DNA of 35,046 bases from Burkholderiales bacterium C2 (GTDB lineage Bacteria; Pseudomonadota; Gammaproteobacteria; Burkholderiales; Burkholderiaceae_C). The DNA is taken from NCBI GenBank assembly GCA_005503085.1, contig SCOI01000032.1, forward strand, positions 1 through 35,046. Reading direction: 5' to 3'. The notes under the pieces are model-generated. The model worked only from the letters and a program-made list of their open reading frames with translations. It ran no database searches and was not told the DNA's origin. Made by a program: the position numbers and the translations under genes. This document shows, in pieces, positions 1-7,256 of the stretch (its first letter is position 1; each line of letters opens with the position of its first letter).

Positions 1-29
1 AGATGTGTGTAGATGTGTATAAGAGTCAG
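1..29. other. Probable sequencing-library adapter remnant at contig start
   Basis: Bases 11-29 read AGATGTGTATAAGAGTCAG. This matches the 19-base Tn5/Nextera mosaic end (AGATGTGTATAAGAGACAG) at 18 of 19 positions. Bases 1-10 repeat its first eight bases (AGATGTGT). The low-GC, adapter-like composition contrasts with the GC-rich sequence that follows. This is very probably a technical leftover and not genomic DNA. The adapter sequence is recalled from general knowledge. Confidence 0.85.
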
Positions 30-44
30 GGGCCGGAGGGCGGG

Positions 45-140
45 GCCGAGAGCAGCGGGTGAGTGGCTCCGCTCCTGTCCCCTGGGCCGTGCCGGCCCTC
101 CTCCTTTACCTCGCTGAGCCACTCACCCGCTGCTCTCGGC
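45..140. repeat. 25-bp perfect inverted repeat at contig start
   Basis: Bases 45-69 are the exact reverse complement of bases 116-140 (25 of 25), separated by 46 bases. The repeat lies just inside the adapter-like sequence and downstream of the last gene of the minus-strand operon. A fold-back chimera at a read or contig end is the likeliest explanation. A natural large terminator hairpin for the rutE operon is possible but would be unusual with so long a loop. Confidence 0.75.
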
Positions 141-195
141 AACAGGCGCTGGGCCTTTTCACCGAAACGCGAACGCCAGCGACAAGCTCAGACCC

Positions 196-783
196 TCACA
201 GCAACTGGCAGGCCGTATCGAAGTCGAGGCGTGGATGCCGCGCAAACAAGCCCGCCGCATCCCCATAGCCCAGGCAGCAGATGAAATTCACCACCACCTC
301 GCCGCCGAAGAACTCGCGGTTGACGCCGGCCGCGTCGAAGCCCGACATCGGTCCGCAGTCCAGCCCCAGCGCGCGCGCCGCCAGCATCAGGTAGGCGCCT
401 TGCAGGCTGCTGTTGCGAAAGGCGGTGGCTTCGGCCAGCGCCGGGTTGGCTGCGAACGGCGCGGCGGCGCCCGGGTTGTGCGGGAACAGCTGGGGCAGCC
501 GCTCGTGAAAGCGCTTGTCGTAGGCTATCAGCACGCTCACCGGTGCCGCCTGCACCTTGGCCTGGTTGCCGGGCGCCATCAACGGCACCAGCCGAGCCTT
601 GGCCGCCGCGCTGTGGACGAAGACCAGGCGGGCCGGCGAGCCGTTCGAACTGGTGGGCCCCAGCTTCATCAGCTCGTAAAGCTCATGCAGCTGGGCTGCA
701 CTGACCGGCTTGTCCAGCCAGGCGTTGTGGCTGCGCGCGCTGCGGAACAGCAGGTCCAGCGCGGCGTCATCGAGTCTTGGCAT
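196..783 (-). CDS. rutE: RutE-like malonic semialdehyde reductase (nitroreductase family)
   Basis: This is a 195-residue flavin-dependent nitroreductase-fold protein. It is close to full-length RutE of the pyrimidine-degradation pathway, which reduces malonic semialdehyde to 3-hydroxypropionate with NAD(P)H. Visible RutE-like blocks are LMKLGPTSSNGSPARLVF near residues 39-56, ETAFRNSS-like TAFRNSSLQGAYL near 120, LGLDCGPMSGFD near 139-150, and the terminal LDFDTACQLL. It is the last gene of the nine-gene minus-strand operon. Its ATG overlaps the stop of the RidA gene as TGATG, indicating translational coupling. No other rut genes are nearby, so here it may reduce a different semialdehyde produced by the neighbouring aldolase. 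The family call is firm; the physiological substrate is inferred. Confidence 0.85.
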   Translation of the reverse strand: MPRLDDAALDLLFRSARSHNAWLDKPVSAAQLHELYELMKLGPTSSNGSPARLVFVHSAAAKARLVPLMAPGNQAKVQAAPVSVLIAYDKRFHERLPQLFPHNPGAAAPFAANPALAEATAFRNSSLQGAYLMLAARALGLDCGPMSGFDAAGVNREFFGGEVVVNFICCLGYGDAAGLFARHPRLDFDTACQLL

Positions 784-1160
784 CAGCAGTCCTCCAGCAA
801 ACAGGCGGTGGCGGTGATTTCAACACGCATGTCCGGATGCGGCAGCTGGTGCACCGCCACCGTGGTGCGGGCCGGGCCGCTGAGGTCGGGGAAGAACTCG
901 GCGTAGGCGGCGTTGTAGGCGGCGAAGTCGGCCATGTCGACCAGATAGCAGCTCAGGCTGACGCAGTGAGAGAGATCGGCGCCCTCGGCCGCCAGCGCCG
1001 CGCGGATCTTCTCGATCACCAGCCGGGTCTGGCGGGCCGCATCGCCGGGCACCGTGCCGTCGGCCTGGCGTGCGCTCATGCCCGAGACGAAGAGCCAGGG
1101 GCCGCGCCGCCGCAGCGCCGGATAGTTGCCCAGCGGCGCGATGCCGGCGATGGCCTTCAC
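783..1160 (-). CDS. RidA-family protein, 2-aminomuconate deaminase type
   Basis: This 125-residue RidA/YjgF-family protein starts at GTG 1160, because that codon overlaps the upstream stop as GTGA; upstream in-frame codons give only low-complexity sequence. The family's imine-binding Arg (R98 in ARTTVAVHQLPHP) and Glu (E114 in RVEITA) are present. The stretches YPALRRRGPWLFVSGMS and RTTVAVHQLPHPDM resemble the 2-aminomuconate deaminases of nitrobenzoate/aminophenol degradation more than generic RidA. The likely job is hydrolytic deamination of a 2-amino-dienoate ring-cleavage product to its 2-oxo/hydroxy form with release of ammonia, in the cytoplasm. It sits between a DapA-family lyase and a RutE-like reductase in a tightly overlapped operon. 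A general enamine/imine deaminase role is the alternative. Confidence 0.83.
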   Translation of the reverse strand: MKAIAGIAPLGNYPALRRRGPWLFVSGMSARQADGTVPGDAARQTRLVIEKIRAALAAEGADLSHCVSLSCYLVDMADFAAYNAAYAEFFPDLSGPARTTVAVHQLPHPDMRVEITATACLLEDC

Positions 1161-2056
1161 AGCTTGAAGCCGGCCTCGGCCAGCTCGGCATGCAGGGCCT
1201 GCGCGGCCTCGGGCGCCAGGCCTACCAGCGGCGCACGCACACGGCGCCAGCCCGGCTCGCCCAGGCCCTCGGCCAGCACCTCCTTCAGCGCGGCAATCAT
1301 CGGCCGGGCCTGGGCGATCTGGCGGACCCGGTCGACACCGGCCTGCAAGACCTGACCCTCGGGGCGGTTCCACTGCTCGACCAGTCGGCTGATCGGGCCC
1401 GGGTTGATATTGACCGTGGCGGAGATGCAGCCGCGCGCGCCCAGCGGCCGGGTGCGCGAGATGAAGCTCTCTGAGGCCGGGAAAATCGCCAGCTCGGGGA
1501 AGCGCTCCAGCATCGTGCGCAGATTGTCCCAGTCGCCCGAGCTGTCCTTGATGCCGACGACGATGCCGGGAAAGTCGCGCAGCAGGCGCTCGATCACACC
1601 ATGGCTGATCGGCACGCCCGATAGCGCGGGGATGTGATACAGGTACAGGCGCAGGCGCGGATCGGCGATGCGTGCGATCACCTCGGCGTAGAAGGCGTAA
1701 AGGCCATCGTCGCTGATGCCTTTGTAGAAGAAGGGCGGCAGCATCAGCACGCCGGCGCAGCCGCGCTGCACCGCATGGCGCGACAGCTGGGCGGCTTCGG
1801 GGGCCGAGCAGGCGCCGGTGCCGGGCAGCATGCGGGCCGGCGGCAGGCCGGCATCGATCAGCGCGTCCAGCAAGGCCATGCGTTCGAGGGCGCTCATCGA
1901 GTTGGCCTCGCTATTGGTGCCGAAGGGCGCCAACCCCGCGCCCTGCGCCAGCAGCCAGCGGCAATGGGCGATGAAGCGGTCCACATCGGGCCGGCCATCG
2001 GACAGGAAAGGGGTGACGACGGGCGCGAACGCGCCGGTCAGGACATCGTTGACCAT
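1157..2056 (-). CDS. DapA (DHDPS/N-acetylneuraminate lyase)-family aldolase or hydratase
   Basis: This 299-residue class I (Schiff-base) TIM-barrel protein has the catalytic Lys at K170 (GIKDSSGD) and the catalytic Tyr at Y140 (LYLYHIP). The GTTGE loop of true dihydrodipicolinate synthase reads GTNSE here, and the Arg that binds the aspartate-semialdehyde carboxylate is absent (YHIPALSG). It is therefore not the lysine-biosynthesis enzyme. A retro-aldol cleavage or dehydration of a 2-oxo acid is expected. Its position next to a deaminase-type RidA and a semialdehyde reductase suggests it cleaves a ring-opened intermediate to pyruvate or a related 2-oxo acid plus an aldehyde. That substrate assignment is inference. 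It overlaps the RidA gene by four bases. Confidence 0.85.
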   Translation of the reverse strand: MVNDVLTGAFAPVVTPFLSDGRPDVDRFIAHCRWLLAQGAGLAPFGTNSEANSMSALERMALLDALIDAGLPPARMLPGTGACSAPEAAQLSRHAVQRGCAGVLMLPPFFYKGISDDGLYAFYAEVIARIADPRLRLYLYHIPALSGVPISHGVIERLLRDFPGIVVGIKDSSGDWDNLRTMLERFPELAIFPASESFISRTRPLGARGCISATVNINPGPISRLVEQWNRPEGQVLQAGVDRVRQIAQARPMIAALKEVLAEGLGEPGWRRVRAPLVGLAPEAAQALHAELAEAGFKL

Positions 2057-2101
2057 GGGCAGAACTCCAGCAGAAAGAAGGGAAGAGTGGGCGGGCGCCG
2101 G

Positions 2102-3010
2102 CTAGGGGCTCAGGCCGCGCGCGAAGCTCAAGAGGCGCTGGCCGAAGCCGTCGTCGCCGATGCCGCTGTCGAGATGGGCGACGATGGAGGTATGGTTGTG
2201 CTCGGGCACCCAGACCAGCTGCGGGCTGCGGCCCTGCGCGAGGCCGACGCGGTGGGCGAACTCCATCGCATAGACATCGAGCCAGGGGTTCTCGTGCTGG
2301 GCCACCGCCAGCAGCAGCGGCACTTGCAGATGCGCGGCATGGCTGACCGGCGAATCGGCCTCGTAGCGACTCTCGTCCGTGCCGAAATAGGCGCGCACGC
2401 CGGCCGCGTTCGGGTTGTCGGCGCGCTGATCGGCGCGCAGCCGCGCGCTTATCAGCACCGCGCCGGCGATATGCGTCATCAGGGGGCCGGCCAGCGGCTG
2501 CAGGCGCGGGTCGGCGAGCAGGCTGGCCACATGGGCGCCGCCGGCCGAATGGCCGATCAGCAGCATGCGCCGCGCGTCGCCGCCAAAGCCGGCCGCGTTG
2601 GCGCGCAGCCAGTCCAGCGCCAGGGCCAGGTCTTGCGCGCCGGCCGGGAACGGCGCCTCGGGCGCCAGCCGGTATTCGATATTGACGCCGACAAAGCCGT
2701 GGCGCGCGAAGAAGCGCGCCACATTGCCATAGACCTGCGCATTGCTGTCCTTCTGCCCGCGCAGGAAAGCGCCGCCGTGGACGAAGACCATGATGGGCAG
2801 GCGCGCGTCGGCGCTGCGGGCCTCGCGGCCCTGATAGATGTCGAGGCGCTGGCGGCCATGCGCGCCGTAGGCGATGTCGCGCGTGACTTCCAGCCCCGGC
2901 AGCGGGTTCGCGGCCAGCAGCGGCGTATAGGCCTCGACGATCTGGGCGCGGTGCTTGTTGATGTCCTCGGCCCAGCGCGGGCCGATCTCGCGCAGCAGCT
3001 GCTTAAGCAT
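2102..3010 (-). CDS. Alpha/beta hydrolase (HSL/BD-FAE-like esterase or amidase)
   Basis: This 302-residue alpha/beta hydrolase has the oxyanion-hole motif HGGAF near residues 77-81, the nucleophile elbow GHSAGG near 152-157 (Ser), a candidate acid Asp in NPWLDVYAMEF, and the catalytic His in PEHNHTSIV. This architecture is typical of hormone-sensitive-lipase-like carboxylesterases and of kynurenine formamidase-like enzymes. No signal peptide is visible, so it acts in the cytoplasm. It starts two bases after the ABC ATPase gene ends and belongs to the same operon. A plausible role is hydrolysis of an ester or formamide in the imported substrate or in a ring-cleavage product. The exact substrate cannot be read from the sequence. 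Confidence 0.85.
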   Translation of the reverse strand: MLKQLLREIGPRWAEDINKHRAQIVEAYTPLLAANPLPGLEVTRDIAYGAHGRQRLDIYQGREARSADARLPIMVFVHGGAFLRGQKDSNAQVYGNVARFFARHGFVGVNIEYRLAPEAPFPAGAQDLALALDWLRANAAGFGGDARRMLLIGHSAGGAHVASLLADPRLQPLAGPLMTHIAGAVLISARLRADQRADNPNAAGVRAYFGTDESRYEADSPVSHAAHLQVPLLLAVAQHENPWLDVYAMEFAHRVGLAQGRSPQLVWVPEHNHTSIVAHLDSGIGDDGFGQRLLSFARGLSP

Positions 3011-3012
3011 GA

Positions 3013-3810
3013 TCAGTAGACGCCCATCAACTGCGACAGCTCGGCCATGTACTCGGCATAGCGGGGATGGGCTTTGATCGTCTCGGGCCGGCGCGGGCGC
3101 GGCAGATCGATGGTGACCTCGCGCACCACCTTGCCCGGCCGGCCCGACATCACCAGCACCCGGTCCGACAGGAACACCGCCTCGGAGATGCTGTGCGTCA
3201 CCAGCAGCACGGTCTGGCGCTGCTCCTGCCAGATGCGCAGCAGCTCGACATTGAGCTTGTCGCGGGTCAGCGCATCGAGCGCGCCGAAGGGCTCGTCCAT
3301 CAGCAGGATCTGCGGGTCCAGCGCGAGGATCTGGCCGATGGCGGCGCGCTGGCGCATGCCGCCGCTGAGCTGGTGCGGGTGGTTGTTCTCGAAGCCCTTG
3401 AGCCCCAGCATCGCGATCAGCTCGGCGATCTTGGGCGCGGCCTGGGCCTCGGGGATCTTGCGCAACTTGGCGCCCAGCGCGATGTTCTGGCCCACGGTCA
3501 GCCAGGGCAGCATATTGCTGCTCTGGAACACCACGCCGATCTCGGGGCTGGGCCCCTTGACCGGCCGCTGGTTCACCAGCACCTCGCCGCCCTCGTAAGG
3601 CGTCAGCCCGGCGACGATGCGCAGCAGCGTGCTCTTGCCGCAGCCGCTAGGGCCGAGTATCGAGACGAACTCATGGGGCCGGATCTCCAGATCCACCGCC
3701 TCCAGCGCCTTGACCTCGTGCTTGCCGGCAAAGGTCTTCAGCACGGCCCGCGCGCTGATCGCCGGAAGGCTGGGTGCGGCCACCGGCTTGGGAAGGACTT
3801 GATGCAACAT
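3013..3810 (-). CDS. ABC transporter ATP-binding protein, nitrate/sulfonate/taurine type
   Basis: This 265-residue nucleotide-binding subunit has Walker A GPSGCGKS (residues 53-60), the Q-loop VVFQSSNMLPW, the signature LSGGMRQRAAIG, Walker B ILLMDEPFGALD, and the switch His in LLVTHSISEA. The sequence type is SsuB/TauB/NrtD. It drives import together with the permease immediately upstream and the NMT1-type binding protein two genes further upstream. The upstream AAGGTGAG ribosome-binding site supports the start at 3810. The imported compound is unknown. Importers of this type carry sulfonates, nitrate, pyrimidine precursors and, in Burkholderiales catabolic clusters, aromatic acids. Confidence 0.93.
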   Translation of the reverse strand: MLHQVLPKPVAAPSLPAISARAVLKTFAGKHEVKALEAVDLEIRPHEFVSILGPSGCGKSTLLRIVAGLTPYEGGEVLVNQRPVKGPSPEIGVVFQSSNMLPWLTVGQNIALGAKLRKIPEAQAAPKIAELIAMLGLKGFENNHPHQLSGGMRQRAAIGQILALDPQILLMDEPFGALDALTRDKLNVELLRIWQEQRQTVLLVTHSISEAVFLSDRVLVMSGRPGKVVREVTIDLPRPRRPETIKAHPRYAEYMAELSQLMGVY

Positions 3811-3821
3811 CAGGGCTCACC

Positions 3822-4577
3822 TTAGAAAGAGATGCCACGCCACCAGACGGCCTTGGCCAGGCGCTCGACCGCGGCATACAGCAGCACGGCCAGCGCGGTG
3901 ATGGTCAGGATGGCGGCAAACATCAGATCGGTCTGCGCATTCGCGGTGGCCATGGTCATCAGATGGCCCAGGCCTTGCTCGGCGCCGATGAACTCGCCGA
4001 CGATGGCACCGATCACGGCCAGCGGCATCGCGATCTTGATGCCGTCGACAAAGGCCGGCAGTGCCGCCGGCACCTGCAGCCGCCAGAAGGTGTCCAGGCG
4101 CGAGGCGCCCAGCGCGCGGAAATGCTCGTCCAGATTGATGGCCACGTTCTGCATGCCGCCCAGGGTCGCGATCACGATGGGGAAGAAGGCAAACAAAAAG
4201 GTGGCCGCCACCTTGGAGCCGAAGCCATAGCCGAACCAGACGATCATCAGCGGCGCCAGCGCGATCTTGGGCATGCTTTGCAGCGCGGTGATCAGCGGAT
4301 AGAGGGTGCGGCGCGCGAAGCCGCTCAGATGGATCAGCACCCCCAGCAGCACGCCGCCCAGCACCGCCGCCGCAAAGCCCACCAGCACCTCCAGCAGGGT
4401 CACCCAGGTGTTCTCCAGCAAGGCGCCGCGCGCGTTCCACCCTGCCAGCAGCACATCGGACAGCGGCGGCAGCAGGTAGCGACGTATGCCCAGCCAGCCG
4501 ACGCCGAATTCCCACAGCAGGGCCAGCAGGCCCCAGAACGTCAGGGTCTCCAGCCAGCGCTTCAGCATCGCGTTCAT
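3822..4577 (-). CDS. ABC transporter permease, SsuC/TauC type
   Basis: This 251-residue inner-membrane permease has about six hydrophobic segments. The permease-to-ATPase coupling (EAA) loop is visible near residues 148-170 (EHFRALGASRLDTFWRLQVP). It belongs to the binding-protein-dependent transport family used by nitrate/sulfonate/taurine importers. Its ATG overlaps the stop of the VOC gene as TGATG, and the ATPase gene follows 11 bases later. It forms the membrane channel of the importer encoded here. A short first segment after MNAMLKRWLETL is normal for the family. Confidence 0.92.
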   Translation of the reverse strand: MNAMLKRWLETLTFWGLLALLWEFGVGWLGIRRYLLPPLSDVLLAGWNARGALLENTWVTLLEVLVGFAAAVLGGVLLGVLIHLSGFARRTLYPLITALQSMPKIALAPLMIVWFGYGFGSKVAATFLFAFFPIVIATLGGMQNVAINLDEHFRALGASRLDTFWRLQVPAALPAFVDGIKIAMPLAVIGAIVGEFIGAEQGLGHLMTMATANAQTDLMFAAILTITALAVLLYAAVERLAKAVWWRGISF

Positions 4578-5161
4578 CAGCTCTGCCCCCCGTCATCCGT
4601 CGTGTCGGCCTTCGCGCCACCCTGCTTGGCCGCGACCACGGCGGCCGGCGGCGGCACGACAAAGCGCTCGAAGCGGAACTGATCGAAGGATTCGATATTG
4701 CGCTCCCAGACCCTGGCCTCGTAGGGCCGCTCGGCCGTGATCTGGGTCATCTCGCAATAGAGCTCGACGTTGTTGCCGTCCGGGTCCTTGAAGACCAGGA
4801 ACAGGTTCTCGCCGGGCCCGTGCTTGCCGATGCCGCGCACGATCTCGACGCCATGGGCCTGCAGCACGGCCACAGAGCGCTCCATCTCGGCCATATCGTC
4901 GACCAGATAGGAGAAATGCTCGACCCCGGGGCGGTCGTAGCGCGGCAGATCGTTCAGCGCCGCCGAGTCCTTGGGAATCTGCGACAACGCCAGGTCGTGG
5001 TGGTCGCTGCTGGCGCGCAGAAACACCATCTGGTCGCTGATCCAGTCCGACACGGTCAGCCCCATCACCTCGGTGTAGAAGCGCACCGAGGCGTGGAGGT
5101 CGCGCACCATCAGCACGATATGGCCGAGGCGGCGCGGTCTCAGGCTTGCTCTTGTCTCCAT
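4577..5161 (-). CDS. VOC-family protein, extradiol ring-cleavage dioxygenase-like
   Basis: This 194-residue protein has a vicinal-oxygen-chelate fold of two beta-alpha-beta-beta-beta repeats. Three metal-ligand candidates are in register with Fe(II) extradiol dioxygenases: His14 in RLGHIVL, His in GVEHFSYLVDD, and Glu in GNNVELYCEM. The segment KDPDGNNVELYC is typical of catechol 2,3-dioxygenase-like proteins. The Ala-rich C-terminal tail after about residue 172 is outside the domain. The gene sits inside the ABC importer operon, between the binding protein and the permease, so it probably acts on the imported compound or its first product. Ring cleavage, isomerisation and glyoxalase-type chemistry all remain possible. 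Confidence 0.82.
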   Translation of the reverse strand: METRASLRPRRLGHIVLMVRDLHASVRFYTEVMGLTVSDWISDQMVFLRASSDHHDLALSQIPKDSAALNDLPRYDRPGVEHFSYLVDDMAEMERSVAVLQAHGVEIVRGIGKHGPGENLFLVFKDPDGNNVELYCEMTQITAERPYEARVWERNIESFDQFRFERFVVPPPAAVVAAKQGGAKADTTDDGGQS

Positions 5162-5192
5162 GCTTGTCTGCTCCTGCTTGGGTCTGCGCGCT

Positions 5193-6194
5193 TCAGTCGC
5201 CGATGACGAAGCGGTTGGTGTAGATCTCGGCGCCGCGTACGGCGGCCGTCACATTGAAGGCCTTCTTCGCGAACTCCACCGTGCCATGCATGCGGTCGGC
5301 GCGGATATAGCCGGGCTTCTTGTTGTCGGCCGCCGGGTCGCTGATGATGGCCGTGGTTTCCTTGATCTGCTGCAGCAGGATGTCGCGGTTCAGCAGCTTG
5401 TTGCCGGCGACGATCAGGTCGGCCGCCTCCTCGGGGTTCTTGCGCATCAGCTCATAGCCGCGGTAGGTGGCCTTGACGAAGCGCCGGACCAGATCCGGAT
5501 TGCTCTCGATCAGCTTCTCGCTGGTGACGAGGCCGTTGCCGTAGATGTTCAGATTGAAGTCGCGGTAGGGCAGGGCGCCGAGCTTCTTGCCCTCGCGCGC
5601 TACCAGCGATTCCAGCAGCGGCTTGTTGGCGCCCTCCCAGCATTCGGCCAGGTCGATCTTGCCCTGCAGGAAGGAGGGGTTGATCACGGTGGGGTCCAGG
5701 CGCAGCAGCTTCAGATGGTCGGCCGGCAGGCCGTTGGCGGCCAGCCAGGCCGGCACGATGTTCTGCAGCGGCGAGGCCGCGCCGCCGCCCAGACTCAGGC
5801 CCTTCAGATCGGCCATGCTGCGCAGCGGCTTGCGCTTGCCGTCCTGCAAATAGCACAGCGCCGCCGGCCATACCGTGTTGATCGCGCCCACCATCACGGT
5901 CTTGCCGCCGTTGGCGCGGTTGAGCATCACGCTGATCGGGTCGCCGTAGCCGAACTCGAACAGGCCCTGGTCGATCTCGTTGACGGTGCGCTGGCCGCCG
6001 TAGCCGCGCTGGGCCTGCACCTCGAGGCCGGCCTCGGCGTAATAGCCCTTGGCGGCGGCCACCAGCACGCCGCCGGTGCTGCCCTGGGGCAGCCAGGCCA
6101 GGTTGAACTTGACCTTGTCTTGCGCAAGCGCGCTGCCTGCAGCGCAGGCCAGCGCGAGGGCGAGGCCGCGCAGGACGGTGATGGAAGAGGGCAT
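5193..6194 (-). CDS. ABC transporter substrate-binding protein, NMT1/THI5-like
   Basis: This is a 333-residue periplasmic binding protein. A clear Sec signal peptide covers residues 1-24, with cleavage after SALAQ or one residue earlier. The mature start KVKFNLAWLPQGSTGG and the block AKGYYAEAGLEVQ are typical of the NMT1/THI5-like (SsuA) family. It supplies the ligand specificity for the importer encoded just downstream. It is the second gene of the operon, 27 bases after the fumarylacetoacetase-family gene. The ligand is not predictable from the sequence. The surrounding ring-cleavage-type enzymes argue for an aromatic or heteroaromatic acid over a thiamine precursor or sulfonate. Confidence 0.93.
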   Translation of the reverse strand: MPSSITVLRGLALALACAAGSALAQDKVKFNLAWLPQGSTGGVLVAAAKGYYAEAGLEVQAQRGYGGQRTVNEIDQGLFEFGYGDPISVMLNRANGGKTVMVGAINTVWPAALCYLQDGKRKPLRSMADLKGLSLGGGAASPLQNIVPAWLAANGLPADHLKLLRLDPTVINPSFLQGKIDLAECWEGANKPLLESLVAREGKKLGALPYRDFNLNIYGNGLVTSEKLIESNPDLVRRFVKATYRGYELMRKNPEEAADLIVAGNKLLNRDILLQQIKETTAIISDPAADNKKPGYIRADRMHGTVEFAKKAFNVTAAVRGAEIYTNRFVIGD

Positions 6195-6221
6195 GGGGCT
6201 TCCTTGGCTGGGGTGGGAGGT

Positions 6222-7148
6222 TCAGAGCGCGGCCGCGACGACGCGGTTGCGCAGGGTGCCGATCTGCTCGATGCTGGCCGTCATCACATCGCCGGGCTGC
6301 AGAAACCTGCCCTGGCCCATGCCGACGCCGGTGGGCGTGCCGGTGGCGATCAGGTCGCCGGGGCGCAAGGTCAGCATCGACGACAGATAGGCGATCTGCT
6401 CGGCGATATTGAAGATCATGCCCTCGGCCGTGTCGTTCTGCATCAGCTCGTCGTTGACCGCCAGCCGCATGCGCAGCTTCTGCGGCTCGGCAATGCATTG
6501 TGCCGGCACCACCCAGGGGCCCATCGGTCCGAAGGTGTCGAAGCTCTTGCCGCGGAACCAGTCGTGGGTGAAGGGATAGTCGCTGCGGCGATTCAGGTCG
6601 CGCGCGCTGATGTCGTTGAATACCGTGTAGCCGGCGATCACCTCATGGGCCTGCTCGACCGAGACATGGCGGCAGCTGCGGCCGATGATCACGCCCAGTT
6701 CCACCTCCCAGTCGAGCTTGTGCGTCGTGGCCGGCTTGACCACATCCTCCTCGGTGGCGATCACGCTGCTCTCGGCCTTCATGAAGCAGTAGGGGGCACT
6801 CTCGCTGCGCGCGATCAGCTGGGTGCCCATCTCGGCCGCATGCTCGTAGTAGTTCGATGCGGCGCCGAAGATGCGGCCCGGCTGGTAGGGCACCAGCAGC
6901 TTGTAGCTGCCGGCGGGCAACGGGCGGGCGCGGCCGGCGGCGCGATCGGCATGCAGGCGTCGCGCCAGCACATCGACTGCGGCGCGCTGCTGCTCCCACT
7001 GCGTGATCACATGCTGGCTGCCCAGCAGCAGCGGGTTGGCCTCGGCGCCCAGCGCGGCGGCGTCATAGAGCTGCTCGTCCAGCACCAGGGCGGCGCGCGG
7101 GCCGGAACCCTGCTCGTAGGAGGCGATGGCGTACCAGTTGTTGTGCAT
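6222..7148 (-). CDS. Fumarylacetoacetate hydrolase-family protein (2-oxo-dienoate hydratase/decarboxylase-like)
   Basis: This 308-residue FAH-family enzyme starts at ATG 7148, supported by a GAGG motif about ten bases upstream. The acidic metal site is visible as the two Glu of DWEVELGVIIG, near residue 142, and the Asp of VFNDISARD. The block GDLIATGTPTGVG near 278-290 is highly typical. Known members hydrolyse acylpyruvates, isomerise or decarboxylate HpcE-type substrates, or hydrate 2-oxo-4-pentenoates in meta-cleavage pathways. As the first gene of the operon, behind a regulated promoter, it probably processes the deaminated ring-cleavage product. Which of these reactions it performs is not decidable here. 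Confidence 0.87.
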   Translation of the reverse strand: MHNNWYAIASYEQGSGPRAALVLDEQLYDAAALGAEANPLLLGSQHVITQWEQQRAAVDVLARRLHADRAAGRARPLPAGSYKLLVPYQPGRIFGAASNYYEHAAEMGTQLIARSESAPYCFMKAESSVIATEEDVVKPATTHKLDWEVELGVIIGRSCRHVSVEQAHEVIAGYTVFNDISARDLNRRSDYPFTHDWFRGKSFDTFGPMGPWVVPAQCIAEPQKLRMRLAVNDELMQNDTAEGMIFNIAEQIAYLSSMLTLRPGDLIATGTPTGVGMGQGRFLQPGDVMTASIEQIGTLRNRVVAAAL

Positions 7149-7171
7149 CGGTGGTGGTCCTCGGTTTGTTG

Positions 7172-7208
7172 TTGTGAATACAATATCATTTACATGTATA
7201 CATAACAA
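7172..7208. promoter_or_regulatory. Composite GntR-type operator/promoter, site A (FAH operon / hydroxyacid dehydrogenase)
   Basis: This is an AT-rich island in a GC-rich window. The perfect palindrome ATGTATACAT lies at 7194-7203 and a second box, TGAATACA, at 7175-7182, so the boxes begin 20 bases apart. On the plus strand GTGAAT (7174-7179), a 17-base spacer and TATACA (7197-7202) form a promoter-like pair for the hydroxyacid dehydrogenase. On the minus strand TTGTTA (7208-7203), 17 bases and TATTGT (7185-7180) form one for the FAH operon. The same arrangement recurs at 13721-13750 and 15828-15857. Binding by the GntR protein encoded at 13885 is inferred. Confidence 0.65.
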
Positions 7209-7256
7209 GCCATTCAAGCGACGACTCCGGGAAGTCACCTACACGAAAGCGATGCG

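Noticed and set aside
59-284. Small plus-strand open frames near the left end
   Set aside because: They lie in the fold-back repeat beside adapter-like sequence and overlap the rutE 3' end in the wrong strand.
196-1160. Pyrimidine (Rut) degradation operon
   Set aside because: RutE-like and RidA-like proteins occur together, but RutA, RutB, RutD, RutF and RutG are absent and the RidA protein resembles aminomuconate deaminase more than RutC.
1157-2056. Lysine-pathway dihydrodipicolinate synthase
   Set aside because: The GTTGE loop and the substrate-carboxylate Arg are changed, and the gene sits in a catabolic operon.
5160-7205. A 681-codon plus-strand open frame across the binding protein and FAH genes
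   Set aside because: It spans two well-supported minus-strand genes and their intergenic gap, with composition typical of an antisense shadow.
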